Position numbers and translations under genes: made by a program. A stretch of DNA of 64,000 nt from Plectrocnemia conspersa. Lineage: Eukaryota; Arthropoda; Insecta; Trichoptera; Polycentropodidae. The notes under the pieces are model-generated. The model did no database searches and had not been told where the DNA came from. It worked only from the letters and a program-made list of their open reading frames with translations. This document shows, piece by piece, positions 12,384 to 24,622 of the stretch (position 1 is its first letter; each line of letters opens with the position of its first letter). The stretch spans positions 806,001-870,000 of the forward strand of contig VTFK01000002.1 of NCBI GenBank assembly GCA_009617715.1, read 5' to 3'.

Positions 12384-13105
12384 TTAAAATAAATTGTTCA
12401 AATATTTAAACAAACCGCTTCGTTTCTTTGGTTTTTTAACGAAAATCGTTCTTTCGTCATAATACGAATAAAACGCCTTCCAGTCTCTGCGTTTTGTAGG
12501 ATTTTTTGCAATTTGCTGGCGTCATATTAATCATCAGTCCTAAAAACAAAGCAAAATTAACAATACAACTAAAAATTGCTATAAATGTATAAAATATCAC
12601 ATACCAGCTTTTTGGGCCATCTTAATCAAGGTTCCGATGTACTTCTGTTGCCTTTTGCAAAGTCCCGTTATCCTCTGAGGCAGGATGCATCCGTCCGATC
12701 TCATGAATTGATTCAATATCAAAACATCGGTGTGTTTAACTTCCAAATCTAATGCGCACATGTAACAAGGTTTTGCCCCATTGATTTCGGGTATTTCGGG
12801 TTTTATTAGCAACGGCTTGCGTTCAGATTCTAAGAACACTCCTTCGATAAACAAAGTCTTTCCTACTTTGTTTTCTCTAACTATATAATTAAATGATTAA
12901 TGTTAGTAAATTGTGTTTCAGTAAAAAAAAATTCATTTGAAGTGTATAAGAAAAATTAACTTAACCTAAAAATCTATTTATTTGTAATGACTTAATACTT
13001 ACGTTCTTTTATGTTGTGAACGGCAGAAACTGATAATGCTCGACTACTCACAGGGACGGTGCCCCCTAGAGCAGCTCTTAGGATAATTCGAGCGGTAGCG
13101 AGCAT
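12384..13105 (-). CDS. mRpS18A: mitochondrial ribosomal protein S18A, frameshifted 3' end
   Basis: Three minus-strand exons with GT-AG borders: 13105-13003, 12880-12605, 12539-12384. The start at 13105 gives a typical mitochondrial presequence (MLATARIILRAALGG...); in-frame ATGs at 13150 and 13159 would add an acidic stretch and are less likely. Exon 2 carries the family hallmark: CYMC, LDLEVKHTDVLILNQF, SDGCILPQRITGLC, a basic RQQKYIGTLIKMAQKAG helix. Bacterial-type bS18 fold, small subunit of the mitoribosome, matrix. In exon 3 the frame from exon 2 reads GLMINMTPANCKK then stops at 12459-12457 (153 residues). The expected end (NPTKRRDWKAFYSYYDE, ending KYLNNLF) lies in the +1-shifted frame, reached if the A6 run at 12502-12507 had five bases (about 177 residues). 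Indel error, polymorphism or decay cannot be told apart here. Confidence 0.9.
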
Positions 13106-13159
13106 TCTTGAAATGTCAGATTTAGTCTTAAAAGCATTTTCTTCGGCCATTGATTTCAT

Positions 13160-14007
13160 ATATATATAAATAAATATTTAAATACCAACTTCATATCGCA
13201 ATAAATTACTACTGCAGCGGCTCACTCTGTGTCTAATTGCGACCCGCCACCATCCCGTCGTCATACATTTATAATTATAAATAGGCAATAAAATATTTAC
13301 TTTAGTAATATCTAAAATATCTCACTTGCAATAAACCGGCCAAACAGTTTAGATGTGAGTAAGCGTTCCTCAGAATATTAAACACGCCATGAATAAGTCT
13401 CAACTATTAAGTCTATTATTTATTTAAATATTTAATAGTTTTAAAACAACGTTAAACTAAGTCTATTATTTATTTAAATATTTAATAGTTTTAAAACAAC
13501 TTGAACTGAAATTCCTATAAAATTCTCGCAAATAATGTATTGCTCTCCGCCACCGACACGTGTTACTAGTGTCGCCAAGATTTGGCCATAATGTATTAGT
13601 AAATAAATATATAAAAAGGTTTCCACAGTATAATATAAGAAAAACAGTTATTTTTTATAAATACTGACTTATGAACAGTAATAAACACTAACGAAAAAAA
13701 ATATCTGTCAAAATAATTCTTATCATTTAATATTAATTTCGACCAGTCTAATTTGAATTTCTACCATTTAATATTAATTCCGATAAATTAATATAAATTT
13801 TGAACATCAAATGTTTATTTTGAGCGCATATATTCTGACCGATGTATTTTGCATGTTATATAAATTCTGATCACAATGGTATTAAAATTCTTATCATGTA
13901 CAATTCAATTTGATTGTCAACTTATAAAAATATTTATATTTTTCTTGCACTAGCAACATTTACTATGTACGCGTTTTGACAATGTGTTCTTGACACTTCG
14001 CAGTAGA
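13160..14007. promoter_or_regulatory. shared divergent promoter region
   Basis: About 0.85-0.9 kb separates the starts of mRpS18A (-) and the DDX49-like gene (+), both housekeeping. No canonical TATA box or DRE is obvious. A GC-richer patch at 13530-13575 contains CACGTG (E-box) in GACACGTGTT. The region also includes a 43-bp direct duplication. Bidirectional promoter function is inferred from gene layout only. Confidence 0.45.
13408..13500. repeat. two-copy 43-bp direct repeat, period 50
   Basis: 13408-13450 and 13458-13500 are identical (TAAGTCTATTATTTATTT... through ...TTTTAAAACAAC), separated by seven bases. A recent local duplication in the intergenic promoter region. Confidence 0.9.
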
Positions 14008-17000
14008 ATGTCAGACGATTGTGAAAGTTCTTTCGAAGTGTTAGGCGTCAAACCATGGCTTATTAAGCAGATTCAATCACTCGGTAAACATTAAAATTTG
14101 TGCCATAATCATTTGACATCTAACGCACTTTTGTTTAGATAGGTTATGTTATTGCCATTCAATAAACTTTCAGGTATAAAAAGCCCAACTCCAGTCCAAC
14201 AAGGATGCATTCCTGCAATTCTAGCAGGCAAAAATTGTATAGGAGCAGCTAAAACTGGTTCTGGAAAAACTTTTGCCTTTGCCTTGCCTATTTTACAACA
14301 TTTATCTGATGATCCATATGGAATATTTGCTTTAATTTTGACTCCCACGCATGAATTAGCTTACCAGGTATGACATGATTTTCATTATTAAATGTAAAGA
14401 AATTAAATGATTTATTAAATTAATAATTTATAATAGATTGGAGAACAATTCTCAGTACTTGGTGCACCCATAAATTTAAGAGTGTGCGTTGTTACCGGTG
14501 GCTGCGATCAAATGTATGAAGGATACGCTCTTGCTAAAAGACCGCATATAGTTGTAGCTATGCCGGGACGATTGGCTGATCATATCACTGGTTGTGATAC
14601 ATTTACTCTCAGGAAAATCAAATATTTGGTCATAGACGAAGCTGATAGGTAAATTATTTATTTATTTAATGAACATTTAGTCAATAACAAGAACATAGTT
14701 TCATAAGTATTTATTTTAAAACTATAATATATTTTAAACTCCTTTTATGATATTTTCTTATACATATTGTTGACTTGGAAGAAAACAACAACTCAAATCA
14801 ATACAAGGGAAGCATTTTAATAGTTGACTGGGCTAAAAATGAGAATAATCTAAATTAAATTATATGTTGACAATATTTTCTCGATGGTCTTGGAGATTTT
14901 TAGTGAAACTCACATTTTTTTTCTAAGATTTCTAGCAAAAATACTTTAGCAACTAAATATTTATCATATTATTTAAACAGACTAAATTTAAAAGATAAAT
15001 CATAGTGCTTTTTTCAAATACTGTGAATCCAACATTATTAGCTTCTAAAAATATAAAGCATACGAAAACAGGTATTAACCATCTCTAACTGGTTCATATA
15101 AAAAACTAATAATTATAACATTAATTTAAAGCTGGGTTTAGGTTATAGATTATAATTTTAAATAAAATTTAAAGTTTCCCTAGAAAAAAATGGCTCTAAA
15201 TATTTGCTAAATATTTTTTCTATAATTTCTGTAAAAAAATATTTTGTTCTAGCATAAATATTTTTTTTTTCATATTTTTAGGTTATTGAGTGGATCATTC
15301 GACGATGATTTACAAAATGTGCTGAAAGTCTTACCCAAGAATAAACAAACTCTGTTATTTTCCGCCACCATGAGTGAATTAATCAAGGAAAATAAGTTAA
15401 TTCAGTTAGATACGGAGGTATTTTATATTTTAATTATTATATTGTATATTGAAGATTCTAAGGCAAGAATCTGTTAACAAATATTTTTGATAAAAATGAG
15501 TTATAATTTTTATTTTTACCTTTTTTTATTTCTGCGACTTGTTATACAAAATAAAACTAGAATTTGTAACTGTCGTATTTATGTCATTAATAAATAACGC
15601 TAAGGGCAGAGGGCCCAGGTTTGATCCTTGAAGTACTCCCGAAGAGTTAATTGTTCTTTTGACAATTGGCCACCATAAGTTTTGAATTTAGTGTAGTGGA
15701 TGTCATAACTCGTTTTTGACAATATTATTTACTTTGAGTTCTCATATACATACATATCTATATTAATGGACGTTCCTCATTGGGATTCTAAAGTTTTCGG
15801 TTCTCATTAAAAATAATCTAAAATTTTATTAATTCTATATTATTTAAATTTATCAATCTTAATTTATTTTAGAATCTTATCACATGGTCAGAAGTTGCGC
15901 CACAAGTCACAGTTACAACATTAGATCAGCGATACGTTTTATGTCCAGCTTATGCCAGAGATGTATTTTTAGTCGAAGTTTTACGGACCTATATGAAAGA
16001 CAACGAAGATGGAAATATAATGATATTCACAACCACAAAAAAGTATTAATCTATTTAATAATTATGATAATTGATTGTAAATATAATATTTAATATATTT
16101 TTAATAGAGATTGCCAGTTATTATCTACAACTCTTAACGCAATTGGACTTGAAAATGTATGTTTGCACGGCTATATGAAGCAAAGGGAACGTGCTAGTGC
16201 TCTCACTAGATTTCGTAGCCGTGAAGCTAGGGCTTTAGTTGCTACAAACGTTGCTAGCCGAGGTCTAGATATTCCAGCCGTTAATTTAATAGTAAATCAC
16301 AAAATGCCTTTAGAAGCCAATGAATATATACATCGGTTAGTTATAACCTTAATTATTAGATTATTATATTTCTTAATATATTATTATTTATAGCGTTGGA
16401 AGAACAGCTCGAGCTGGTCGTTCTGGTCTTGCGATTTCATTAATCACACCTTATGATTTAACATGTTTGGCTGCAGTAGAAGAGCAAATTAAAACTAAAT
16501 TAACTGAATTTAAAATTGATGGTTGGTAATATTGTTAATATTATTGATGCAATATTTTTGTTTAACATGGATAAAATATTTCAGAAAAAGAAGCTGCGAA
16601 AATATTCACACAAGTTTCCGTGACTAAAAGAGAAGCTGAAATTAATCTCGATAATGAAGAATTTGATGAAAGGGCTAAGATTTATAGAAGGAAGGATTGG
16701 ATTTTACAAGGACTCAATCCTGATGCTATGGAAGCTAGGTATATTTTTATTTATTGCTTTAAAAAAAATATGTGTATAATAATCGTTTGATGATATTATA
16801 GATTTATAAAAATGGCCAAGAAAAGAAAATTGGAAGCAAAGAAGGAGAATGTTTTGCGAATGAGAGAGTTAAGGAAGAAAGTTATAAAATCAAACATTGA
16901 CGAAAATGATCCAGATGCTGTTAAAGAAACTACTCTAAATGATGAATTAAAAACTAATATGAAATTGGCTAATAAGGCAATCATGAAGAAGGACTCGAGG

Positions 17001-17201
17001 TTTAAAGATATGCCTAGGAAAATGACGAAGATTAAGAAGAAGGCGGCTAAAAGTGTTTTGTTGCACAGTATTGCTAAAGATGGCAAAATACAGGAGAAAG
17101 TCAATTTAATGGAGATGAAGAGTGAAGAGCAGAAGATTAAGAAAAATATACGTAATAAAAAGTTCAAGAATAAAAATAAAAAGCTGAAAAATAAAATTTA
17201 A
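14008..17201 (+). CDS. DDX49: DEAD-box ATP-dependent RNA helicase, DDX49/Dbp45A type
   Basis: Nine exons, phases consistent: 14008-14083, 14174-14367, 14437-14648, 15282-15417, 15873-16042, 16108-16335, 16394-16521, 16585-16738, 16802-17201; 565 residues. Q motif SPTPVQ (29-34), Walker A AKTGSGKT (51-58), motif Ia PTHELA (83-88), GG (111-112), MPGR (132-135), DEAD (157-160), SAT (188-190), IMIFTTTK, motif [11 protein letters not shown] (308-317), motif VI HRVGRTAR (338-345). The C-terminal quarter is Lys-rich and coiled-coil-like (from about 433). Gene order of motifs plus [14 protein letters not shown] and TKREAEI blocks match DDX49, a nucleolar helicase linked to pre-rRNA processing. Human DDX49 is shorter; the basic tail accounts for the difference. 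Motifs Ia, Ib and V each deviate by one residue from the usual PTRELA, TPGR and TDxxxRGxD. Intron 4 carries a LINE scrap. Confidence 0.95.
15541..15720 (-). mobile_element. LINE reverse-transcriptase scrap in helicase intron
   Basis: Minus-strand translation contains [22 protein letters not shown] followed by [12 protein letters not shown], the GxxQGS..GPLLF.LFINDI block of Jockey-like reverse transcriptases, up to but not including an intact YADD box (FILYNKSQK then stop). Antisense to the host gene. Confidence 0.8.
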
Positions 17202-17209
17202 TAATTGCA

Positions 17210-17215
17210 AATAAA
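17210..17215 (+). terminator. polyadenylation signal of DDX49-like gene
   Basis: AATAAA nine bases after the stop codon, with a second AATAAA at about 17238-17243. The 3' UTR would be very short. Confidence 0.6.
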
Positions 17216-17219
17216 ACTG

Positions 17220-18010
17220 AAATTTTTTTTATCTGTTAATAAAATTTTATTCTTTTACATACATATATGTATATATTTTTTTGTTGAATAAACTTCCCAA
17301 AACATTTAAAAAATATTTTTAAAATATTTTGCAACTGCTCGCATGATGATAAGTTGGCAATAATTTATTTGTCTTATTTCAGTCATTTCATTTATTTTAA
17401 AATTTTGTCTTTCTGTTAGACTATTTTACTGGTCACTCCGAATATAATATTTTAAACATAATTTTTTATATTTATCTGGTGTTATTTTTTAACAACTTTT
17501 ACAAAATATTGTTTTGTAAGTAAATATTTATTAAATCTACAGCAATATACGTATTAAATACTTCTCTAAGTTCTTACAACGAATATTTAAAGGAGAACAA
17601 TTAACAATATGAAAGACGTTAAAATAAATTAATCCATTCGGGAGATAATGCTAGATTTAACACATTTATTTTACTCCATTGACGAGATAATGGAAGAAGG
17701 ATCTATCAGTAAAGCTTTCAAGTTCCTGAATCTATGTGGGTTACCAAGTTTTCAATGTTGTAGCTCTATTACTAGGGTTGTCATAATTGACAGGCATTGA
17801 TACGGGACGTTTAAGTGCTATATAAATAAAACATGAAAAAAATGGGTAGGTAATGGTTGATTTCGGGGCTTTGATCCGGAACTGAATCGAAAACCGAGAA
17901 AACCGTTATTTTTGTCAACGAAAACTGAAGCTGAACCGAAAAAAAATCAGTTTATTTCGGTTCGGTCCATGTTCAATTATATCATTTTCTTCTTTCATAT
18001 AATTATAAAA
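17220..18010. other. noncoding DNA
   Basis: No gene. At 17870-17970 a Pu/Py-biased stretch repeats AACCGA/TCGGTT-type hexamers (GAACTGAATCG, AACCGAGAAAACCG, TTTCGGTTCGGTCC) and folds partly on itself; it may belong to the hAT remnant that follows. Confidence 0.5.
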
Positions 18011-18160
18011 TTAGGTGCAAGTCATTTTAAAATTATAATGACAAAGCAAAATTGTTTTAATTGTCTCCACTGACAACCTGTTTCATTCGTCCGAGCATTG
18101 AGTTGACATTAGGGAAAATATTCTCTCCACATTTGCATTGTGGACTGGAACGGCCAATAC
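18011..18160 (-). mobile_element. hAT transposase C-terminal dimerisation fragment
   Basis: Minus-strand translation reads VLAVPVHNANVERIFSLMST, then QCSDE, an in-frame TGA, NRLSVETIKTILL and ends at TAA 18011-18013. NxxVERxFSxM...DxRNRLSxExxxxIL is the hallmark of the hAT C-terminal dimerisation domain; the TGA replaces the expected Arg codon. Remainder of the element not found nearby. Confidence 0.85.
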
Positions 18161-18179
18161 GTATTCGTATAGCTTTATT

Positions 18180-20260
18180 AGACATTATTACTTCCAAACA
18201 ATATATGTACATTTACATATACTATTGAGGCATTTTGCCCTACAGAATTTATGCAATAGAGCATATTTGATTGTGAGACATTAAACATTAAAATGCAAGA
18301 AAGGGTTTTTGTCTTTTAACTTTTAGAGACTTACCATTCCCCAATTTGCATTGTCTTTGCAATGAATAAAACACAATAACAGTTGCATAATTTAACAGTT
18401 TTTAATTTGAAAGACAAGTGCTTCTCTTATTGTTAATTTTATACATTCAACACAATTATATGTAGTGGCGAATATAAATATTTAAAATAAAAAACAAGTG
18501 AATATAATGTGGACAATTTTCAGTAGTTTTCTTATAGAATCCGATAAGTTTTATTTTTTAATTTAGTGAATTTAGTGCCAAACGTCATATTCGCAAACTA
18601 TAAATTTTTTATACTCAATTATGAGTTATTTTTTACATTATCTAAATAATTTTTGGTGAGATGTAGTCATTTGAATTTGTAGTGCCGTGTTAGCCTACTC
18701 AAATCGAGCTTACTCAAATCTATACGACGAGTCTAGTGTAGCATAACCAACCGCCGGTTGATTCGCAACCTATGAATCAGTCATGCGCGCGAATGTGGGG
18801 TGTCATCGGTTTGTGTGCGTTCAAATAAATGTTTGTGTTTTAGTCTGTTGGGTTTAATATTATGTTTGTGTTCATCTAGGGCATTTATTTCGGTTCCACA
18901 TACACCATCATTAGGATCATCTGTATGGGCGTCGGTAGAAGACAATATGAACACTGAGCTCCTGTCCGTATATATTCTGTATTAAAATACAGAAAATAAT
19001 CGCCAAAGGTAAGCGAAAAATAGGCTACATTTCGAAAGCTTTTATTAAAGTCTACATTATTCTTGAGTAAGCTGCTACAATTTAGTCTCCAACTCTTTTA
19101 TGTTTTAAGACTTTTATCTATTCTAACTATATTTAAAATTTAAATTAATAAAAAACTCTAATTTAAAATAAATATATTATCTTTTAATGGTTGTATTTTT
19201 TACATGCCCAAGTTTTTAACTAACTTGAGAAATCAGCATGTGTATAAAGAGCAGTGGCTTAATAAAATATTTTTATCACTTTAGGCTTGACATATGGTGT
19301 ACTTTCATAGGCGAGAAGTAAAAATATGATTCTATTCTCAAGAAAATATATTTATTTAGGAGACGGGATAATATTGTATTTGCGAATTTGCGATTTCTCG
19401 AGGCTGAGCCATTCTGGGAGAGTTGGCAACCCTTTTTGAAGTCCTTTCCAGTCATGCGTGAATGGGACACAATGGAATTTAGATAGATGGAAAGACAAAA
19501 CACAGACATACACAAATAATTCAATAAATTTAATATATATGTATAAAGTCTGTAAAAGACTAATATTGTACATACTGTATTTTAATAATGTAAATGGAGT
19601 AAAATAAATGTAAAATTACGTATAATTTTCTTATACTTTTTTAGAGTATAGTTGGTCCAAACATCAGTTTGCCAAAAACGAGTAACAAGGAATCAGTGAA
19701 AAAGATAAAAATTTAAATATTTTATAAAAAAAAAAATGTGATATCTCCCTATATACATAGATTTAAATAAGCCGTATGATGTAGGTATATATGTACATAT
19801 ATTTTCTAGATAGATAAAAAATATATTTATCATCCCATAACCGAGCTTCGCCACCCCCGCCCCAGGGATATTCTCACCTGTCAATCACAAAAGAATAACA
19901 CAGTCCAAAATAATAACCTCCCTCGAGTTTAACCTTTATTAAGTGCTACGTTTCGCCTCCGCTCGAAATTGATCGACCGGATTATATATCATTTTGTCCT
20001 AACTTAAAGCTCGACTCACATTATCCTACGCAAGTAAAGGTTTTCTTGGTATAGAATTCAATTGTATTATCCAAACAGATATTAGATTATCTTGGTTATC
20101 TATTCAAAGAAAGAAAATATGTATATCAGATAAGTATGGGTCGCCAGAGATATTAGAGCGTTTATTACGAGAGAATGTCAGTTAGTTACAAATTGAAGTA
20201 GTGAATTTTAAATAAGGCGACTAAAATTGACTTGATATGACTATTATCTTCATACAAACA
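18180..20260. other. noncoding DNA with one moderate GC stretch
   Basis: No host gene recognised. A 61-codon frame at 18803-18985 begins at a non-ATG codon and shows no family resemblance. At 19850-20050 the sequence is GC-richer; 20003-20030 reads CTTAAAGCTCGACTCACATT and onward, closely resembling 24072-24098. Confidence 0.5.
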
Positions 20261-20269
20261 TATATGGAT

Positions 20270-20523
20270 TGTATTTAGAAGCAATACAACCACTGAATTT
20301 ACGGGTTACTATCTCTATCACTAGATTAAATATCATGGTGGACATTGTGTCTCCTTGCCTATCTTCAAATGTAATTTCAAAACACTCGAAAAGGTAATTT
20401 TCTACACTTACCACTGCGTTTGATTCTCAATTGAATTGACAATACATTCAGTAATACTAGCATATTTTCTCTATTTAGTATATCGAACGCTTGCTTGAAG
20501 TCAATACATAGGTCGTAGATTTG
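20270..20523 (-). mobile_element. LINE reverse-transcriptase fragment
   Basis: Minus-strand translation gives YDLCIDFKQAFDILNREN, then a degraded stretch, then EDRQGDTMSTMIFNLVIE. IDFKQAFD...GVRQGDxLSPxLFNLVLE are consecutive reverse-transcriptase blocks of a LINE clade distinct from the Jockey-like remnants elsewhere in the window. Frameshifted and truncated. Confidence 0.8.
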
Positions 20524-20639
20524 TATATTATATTATTGTATACATTTTCAAGATACCATTGCCCAGCTGAATTATATTTTTAAGCGGAAATGTTTGTTAA
20601 AGACGATTGAACAGGGATGAAGATTTTGTATGCACATCA

Positions 20640-21020
20640 CCAACGTTTGTAATAAGGCGTCAAGGATGCTCGGTTTCGTTATGCGGAGCGCATGTCGCTT
20701 ATAACCATTTATTGTCGATTCACGTTATGTATGATACGCTAGTTCATAGCGTTCTAGAATATGGCTCCATTTTCTAGAATCCCAGCGAAGCAAAGCACTC
20801 GTTAGAGAGTACTCAGAAGAAATTCCTCAGATATCTCTACAAGAGGGACTACGGGTCGTATCCGAATTTATATTTTAGTGTCTTTTTGCTAAGAGTGTAG
20901 GTATACATTTCGTTGTAATCTCAACGAAATGAAGCACTTTTTTTAGTTGTTAAGAGGTGGTGCCGACAATCTAGGAATGCTCAGCGACTTTCAGCTGCGA
21001 GCTTTAAAGTTTAAATCTTA
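20640..21020 (+). mobile_element. Jockey-like LINE, 3' end of ORF2
   Basis: Plus-strand translation in changing frames: NKASRMLGFVMRSA, then a VLEYGSIF..NPSEAKH-like block, a KKFLRYLYKRDYG block and a LLRGGADN-type segment. The order (R.LGFV.R ... LEY.S..W.P ... KKFLRYL) is that of the region after the reverse transcriptase in Jockey-group LINEs. Opposite in strand to the adjacent LINE fragment, so a separate insertion. Contains a perfect 10-bp inverted repeat at 20906-20931. Confidence 0.7.
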
Positions 21021-21099
21021 AGCGTTTACTTTACACGAGCCGTTCTGCTTCTCAATGAATTTACCAAATACAAGAATTTTTGGCAAGAGCTAATTGAAC

Positions 21100-22300
21100 A
21101 CAATCATTAAAAAAATATTTACAGGTATATTACGACATTTCTTACGGTGTTAGTAGTATTTGTTTCAAAACCATTTTTCTATCTGTTTATTTAAAATGTA
21201 TCACTGATAAAATATTTCAGCGAATTAGTCATTGTTACGTTAGTTTTAAAAATTCCTTGTGTGTAATTAAATTTCTGTAAAATTATAAATATATAAACAT
21301 TATAAATGTTATTAAAATATTTGTTTTAGTATATTTCAGGAAATCTTATTGTTTTAGTGAACAATAAAAAAATGTTAAAACATATTTATTGTCGTCGATT
21401 TTTAAAATCATGATGTTACTTAAATTTGTTTCTTTTGTATTTACCGATCTCTGATTATCGCTGAATGACATTTTCAATAATTTTTATTTATCTGATATAT
21501 TATATAATTTAAATTAATTTTAATAATTAATTGAAAAAAATAAAATATATATATAAACAAATATTATTTGTCGAAATCAAAGTCTCGAACATCACGCTTT
21601 TTTTCGATCGAAACGCACTGGAAAAGTTTCTTTGTTCTCCTCTCGGGAATGATGTAATCCGGGGATGGATCTGGATTCCTCGAAAATTGTCTGAATGCTT
21701 CCCAGATTTTCACACGCATTCCCATTATGTCAGAGAGATATCTTTTAACCGAACATTCTTTTCCCCTCATGGAGTCTATAATGTAACATGATATATAAAG
21801 AGAGTGTTTTCTTTGCTTTATATTATTTTAAGTATTTTATTAACTTTGCTAAATTAACTTATTTTATACTCCGTAAGAAAGACGTAAAAACAAATATTAC
21901 ACTTTTGAATAAATTATTTATAATCATTCATTAATATTATGTTCTTGATATCTTTTATATTATTTTTTTATATTAATATAAAGAATTAATCCATTATTTA
22001 TATAAAAAAAATCTTCATTTTTAGATGATGTTTAGTTTTGCAATAGTAAATATGAGGTCTCGCATTATTTAGTTAGTTTTCTATGCATGATTTTAATTAT
22101 AGTACAATATGATTCTGATTTAACAGTCTTGCTTAGTTTAAGAACATATCAATGAATAATTTCAATAAAATATCACCATACTGTCACCATATTTTAATCG
22201 GGCGAAAACTCGATTTCCGAGCTTTGTACTAATATTTTCTGGTAATCATACAAAAATATAATGCTTCTTTTCATGCATGGTTTGTTTTTAAGAACTAATG
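21100..22300. other. AT-rich DNA with small GC-richer island
   Basis: Nothing recognised except a GC-richer patch at 21590-21790, open for 60-80 codons on both strands without family resemblance. Confidence 0.5.
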
Positions 22301-22309
22301 ATATCTATT

Positions 22310-22465
22310 GGTCAGTTCGTGCGGTACCCATTTGTACATTTTTACCTTTCTTATGGCATCCAGATGTCGTGAAACGGTTGCAGTTAAAACATCTCAATCA
22401 GCTACGAGTTTCTAAACAATTGTTCGTTGATTAACTTCAACGGTGTTTCTCAACCGTTTTCTTTA
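22310..22465 (-). mobile_element. mariner transposase N-terminal fragment
   Basis: Minus-strand translation contains TATVSRHLDAIRKVKMYKWV followed by PHELTN. This is the second helix-turn-helix plus WVPHELT linker that defines mariner transposases. Preceding residues (NQRTIV, KLVAD) are degraded with stops. The catalytic domain further along is not recognisable. Confidence 0.85.
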
Positions 22466-22479
22466 ACAATAGATAGAAA

Positions 22480-24620
22480 CTTTTAATAGTACCAATGTGA
22501 ATCAATAAAACGACTGTATACAAAAACATTTTTGCCCCATTACACTATGAAAAAAATTTAAAACGAGGGCAGCTAATCTTTCTATATTTGGAACAATATG
22601 TCTAAAAAAATATTATCTTTGACAAAATATCATCTTTCATCGACCGTGCCTTTTAAGTTTTTATACCAAGAACCAGAGCACGATTTATTCTAATAACATA
22701 TGTATATCTATATTATTCATAATTTTTTATCTGTTATGATTATCCGAAAAAACCTTATGAGAAAGAAGTGCGTACAAAATTAAAACTCTGTTTGTTCAAA
22801 ATGCGTCATATTTTTTCTAAAAACAGATTTATATGATTAAAATGTGATTAATTTATATATTTTTATTTTAATTGTTGCATATTTATAATTTATTGTAGAA
22901 TATCGCAAAAATATTTATTTCCTAAAGATTTTTCCTTCATATATATATATGTATATATATTTACTTTTACTTAATTTAAACGTTAATTAAATAATAAAAA
23001 TACGTAAATACTGTATATTTATATTGTACTTTGATATCATTTGCCGATAATACTACTTAAGTCAATCCCCTACACTACGCATCGTTTTATTATCCGCTCT
23101 GTTTTCAAGCAATATGGGCATCGTCGTTTTTGTAATTCTAAACCATGGAGATATCGTTTTCAACAAATAAAACGTTCGTATTTGAAAAAATTAGATTTTT
23201 TTCCAGTACAGCTGGTATTTCATTTTGTGATACCGGTATTATAAAAGGTAGAATTGTGCCTCAATACCGTTATTACCAGTATTGCTAACTCTAATTGTAT
23301 TCGGTTGGACTTGTAAAAAAGGATACGCAAATCTTTTGTCGATAACAAAATGCACAGTAGCGCAAAAAAGTGCAAATAAAACAAATAAGGAATACAACAC
23401 ACTAGTGAAATAAAAATATGCGTATTTACTACGAAATCTTCTTCCAATTGCAGTCCTGTTTCGATTAATAAAAATCATATAATTATTATATAAAATCAGT
23501 ATATAAGCATATAAGTACAATTCGTATTTTTAGAATGCTTCTACAGATTTTAATTTATTTGAAAAAATAATAATTAAGTTAATTATATATATGTACATAC
23601 AAATAAAAAGTGAAAGCAAATTACATTTGGAACTGAAATTACAAAAAAAAGAGAGTTTGATTTTTTGGATTTTCGCCAACGCCCTAACATGAGCACAGGA
23701 CCTTAAATAGAATAAGGTATCTAAAATCCGCTTCGAATCAAAATACACGCTACTCACCCCGAATAATTCGCAAATCGGTTGCATTATCCACTAAGTTCCG
23801 GAAAAGGTCTCCCGCAAGCCATTTCCGTGATGGCGTCATTTTTTACAACCGTACCCCGAACGCTTTGTCTTAATGCCCCCTTTCTGCCAGCTGGAAGGAG
23901 CGACTCGTAATTTCCAAAGTGTGGATATTCGAAAAAGAGAATTGCTTACGACGACACTATTTGTTCAATGCCCCGATGTGGGAAACGAGCTACGAAATTT
24001 TACATGCTGAACCTTAATTAAATTCCCGTTGCTAGAATATGGCACACCGCTTCACGGTTGATCGGATACGCCTTAAGGTCGACTCATATTATCCGGCACC
24101 GGCACGTTTTGATCTGTTAAGTATTGAATCAACAGCTTAATGCTATCAACTTTGCCCACGAATTCCAAGAGTCTATATATAGGACCATTCAGCTATAATA
24201 TGAGACAAGTGCAGGATCGGAAAGAAAACTTTACACTGGCTTAAGAGCAGCAGTATGTCATATTTTCATATCGATCATTTGAGGAAACTTTGATGAATCG
24301 CTGACGAGTATAATTAGAAACTAATCATATTAAATTTGAGACGCTTCTCTATAACAATAATAGCAATCTCCAGATGTGACTAATATGACAATAGCATTGT
24401 ATGTAAGGGCAAAGTTATTATATCCACCACGTGTCTTGCCTCATACAAGAGGTTGGGTTTTTATGGCTGTGGCTTTTGAAAGTTTGTGGTTATTGTGCAA
24501 TACTAGGTGTCTTGCACGATTTATATATCCATTGTTACGCCAAACCTCGTTTGTTGTCAAACGATCTCTTTTTCATTGTTAAAAGCATTGCGTAGGGTAT
24601 AAATTAACTTTGACTTAGTA
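22480..24620. other. noncoding DNA
   Basis: No gene recognised. The section 23790-24110 is GC-richer and ends with CCTTAAGGTCGACTCATATT and onward (24071-24098), shared with 20003-20030; that may be a transposon terminus. Confidence 0.5.
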
Positions 24621-24622
24621 CT

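Noticed and set aside
18803..18985. Small secreted-protein-like frame
   Set aside because: It has no ATG at its start and no splice context; the hydrophobic run is likely incidental.
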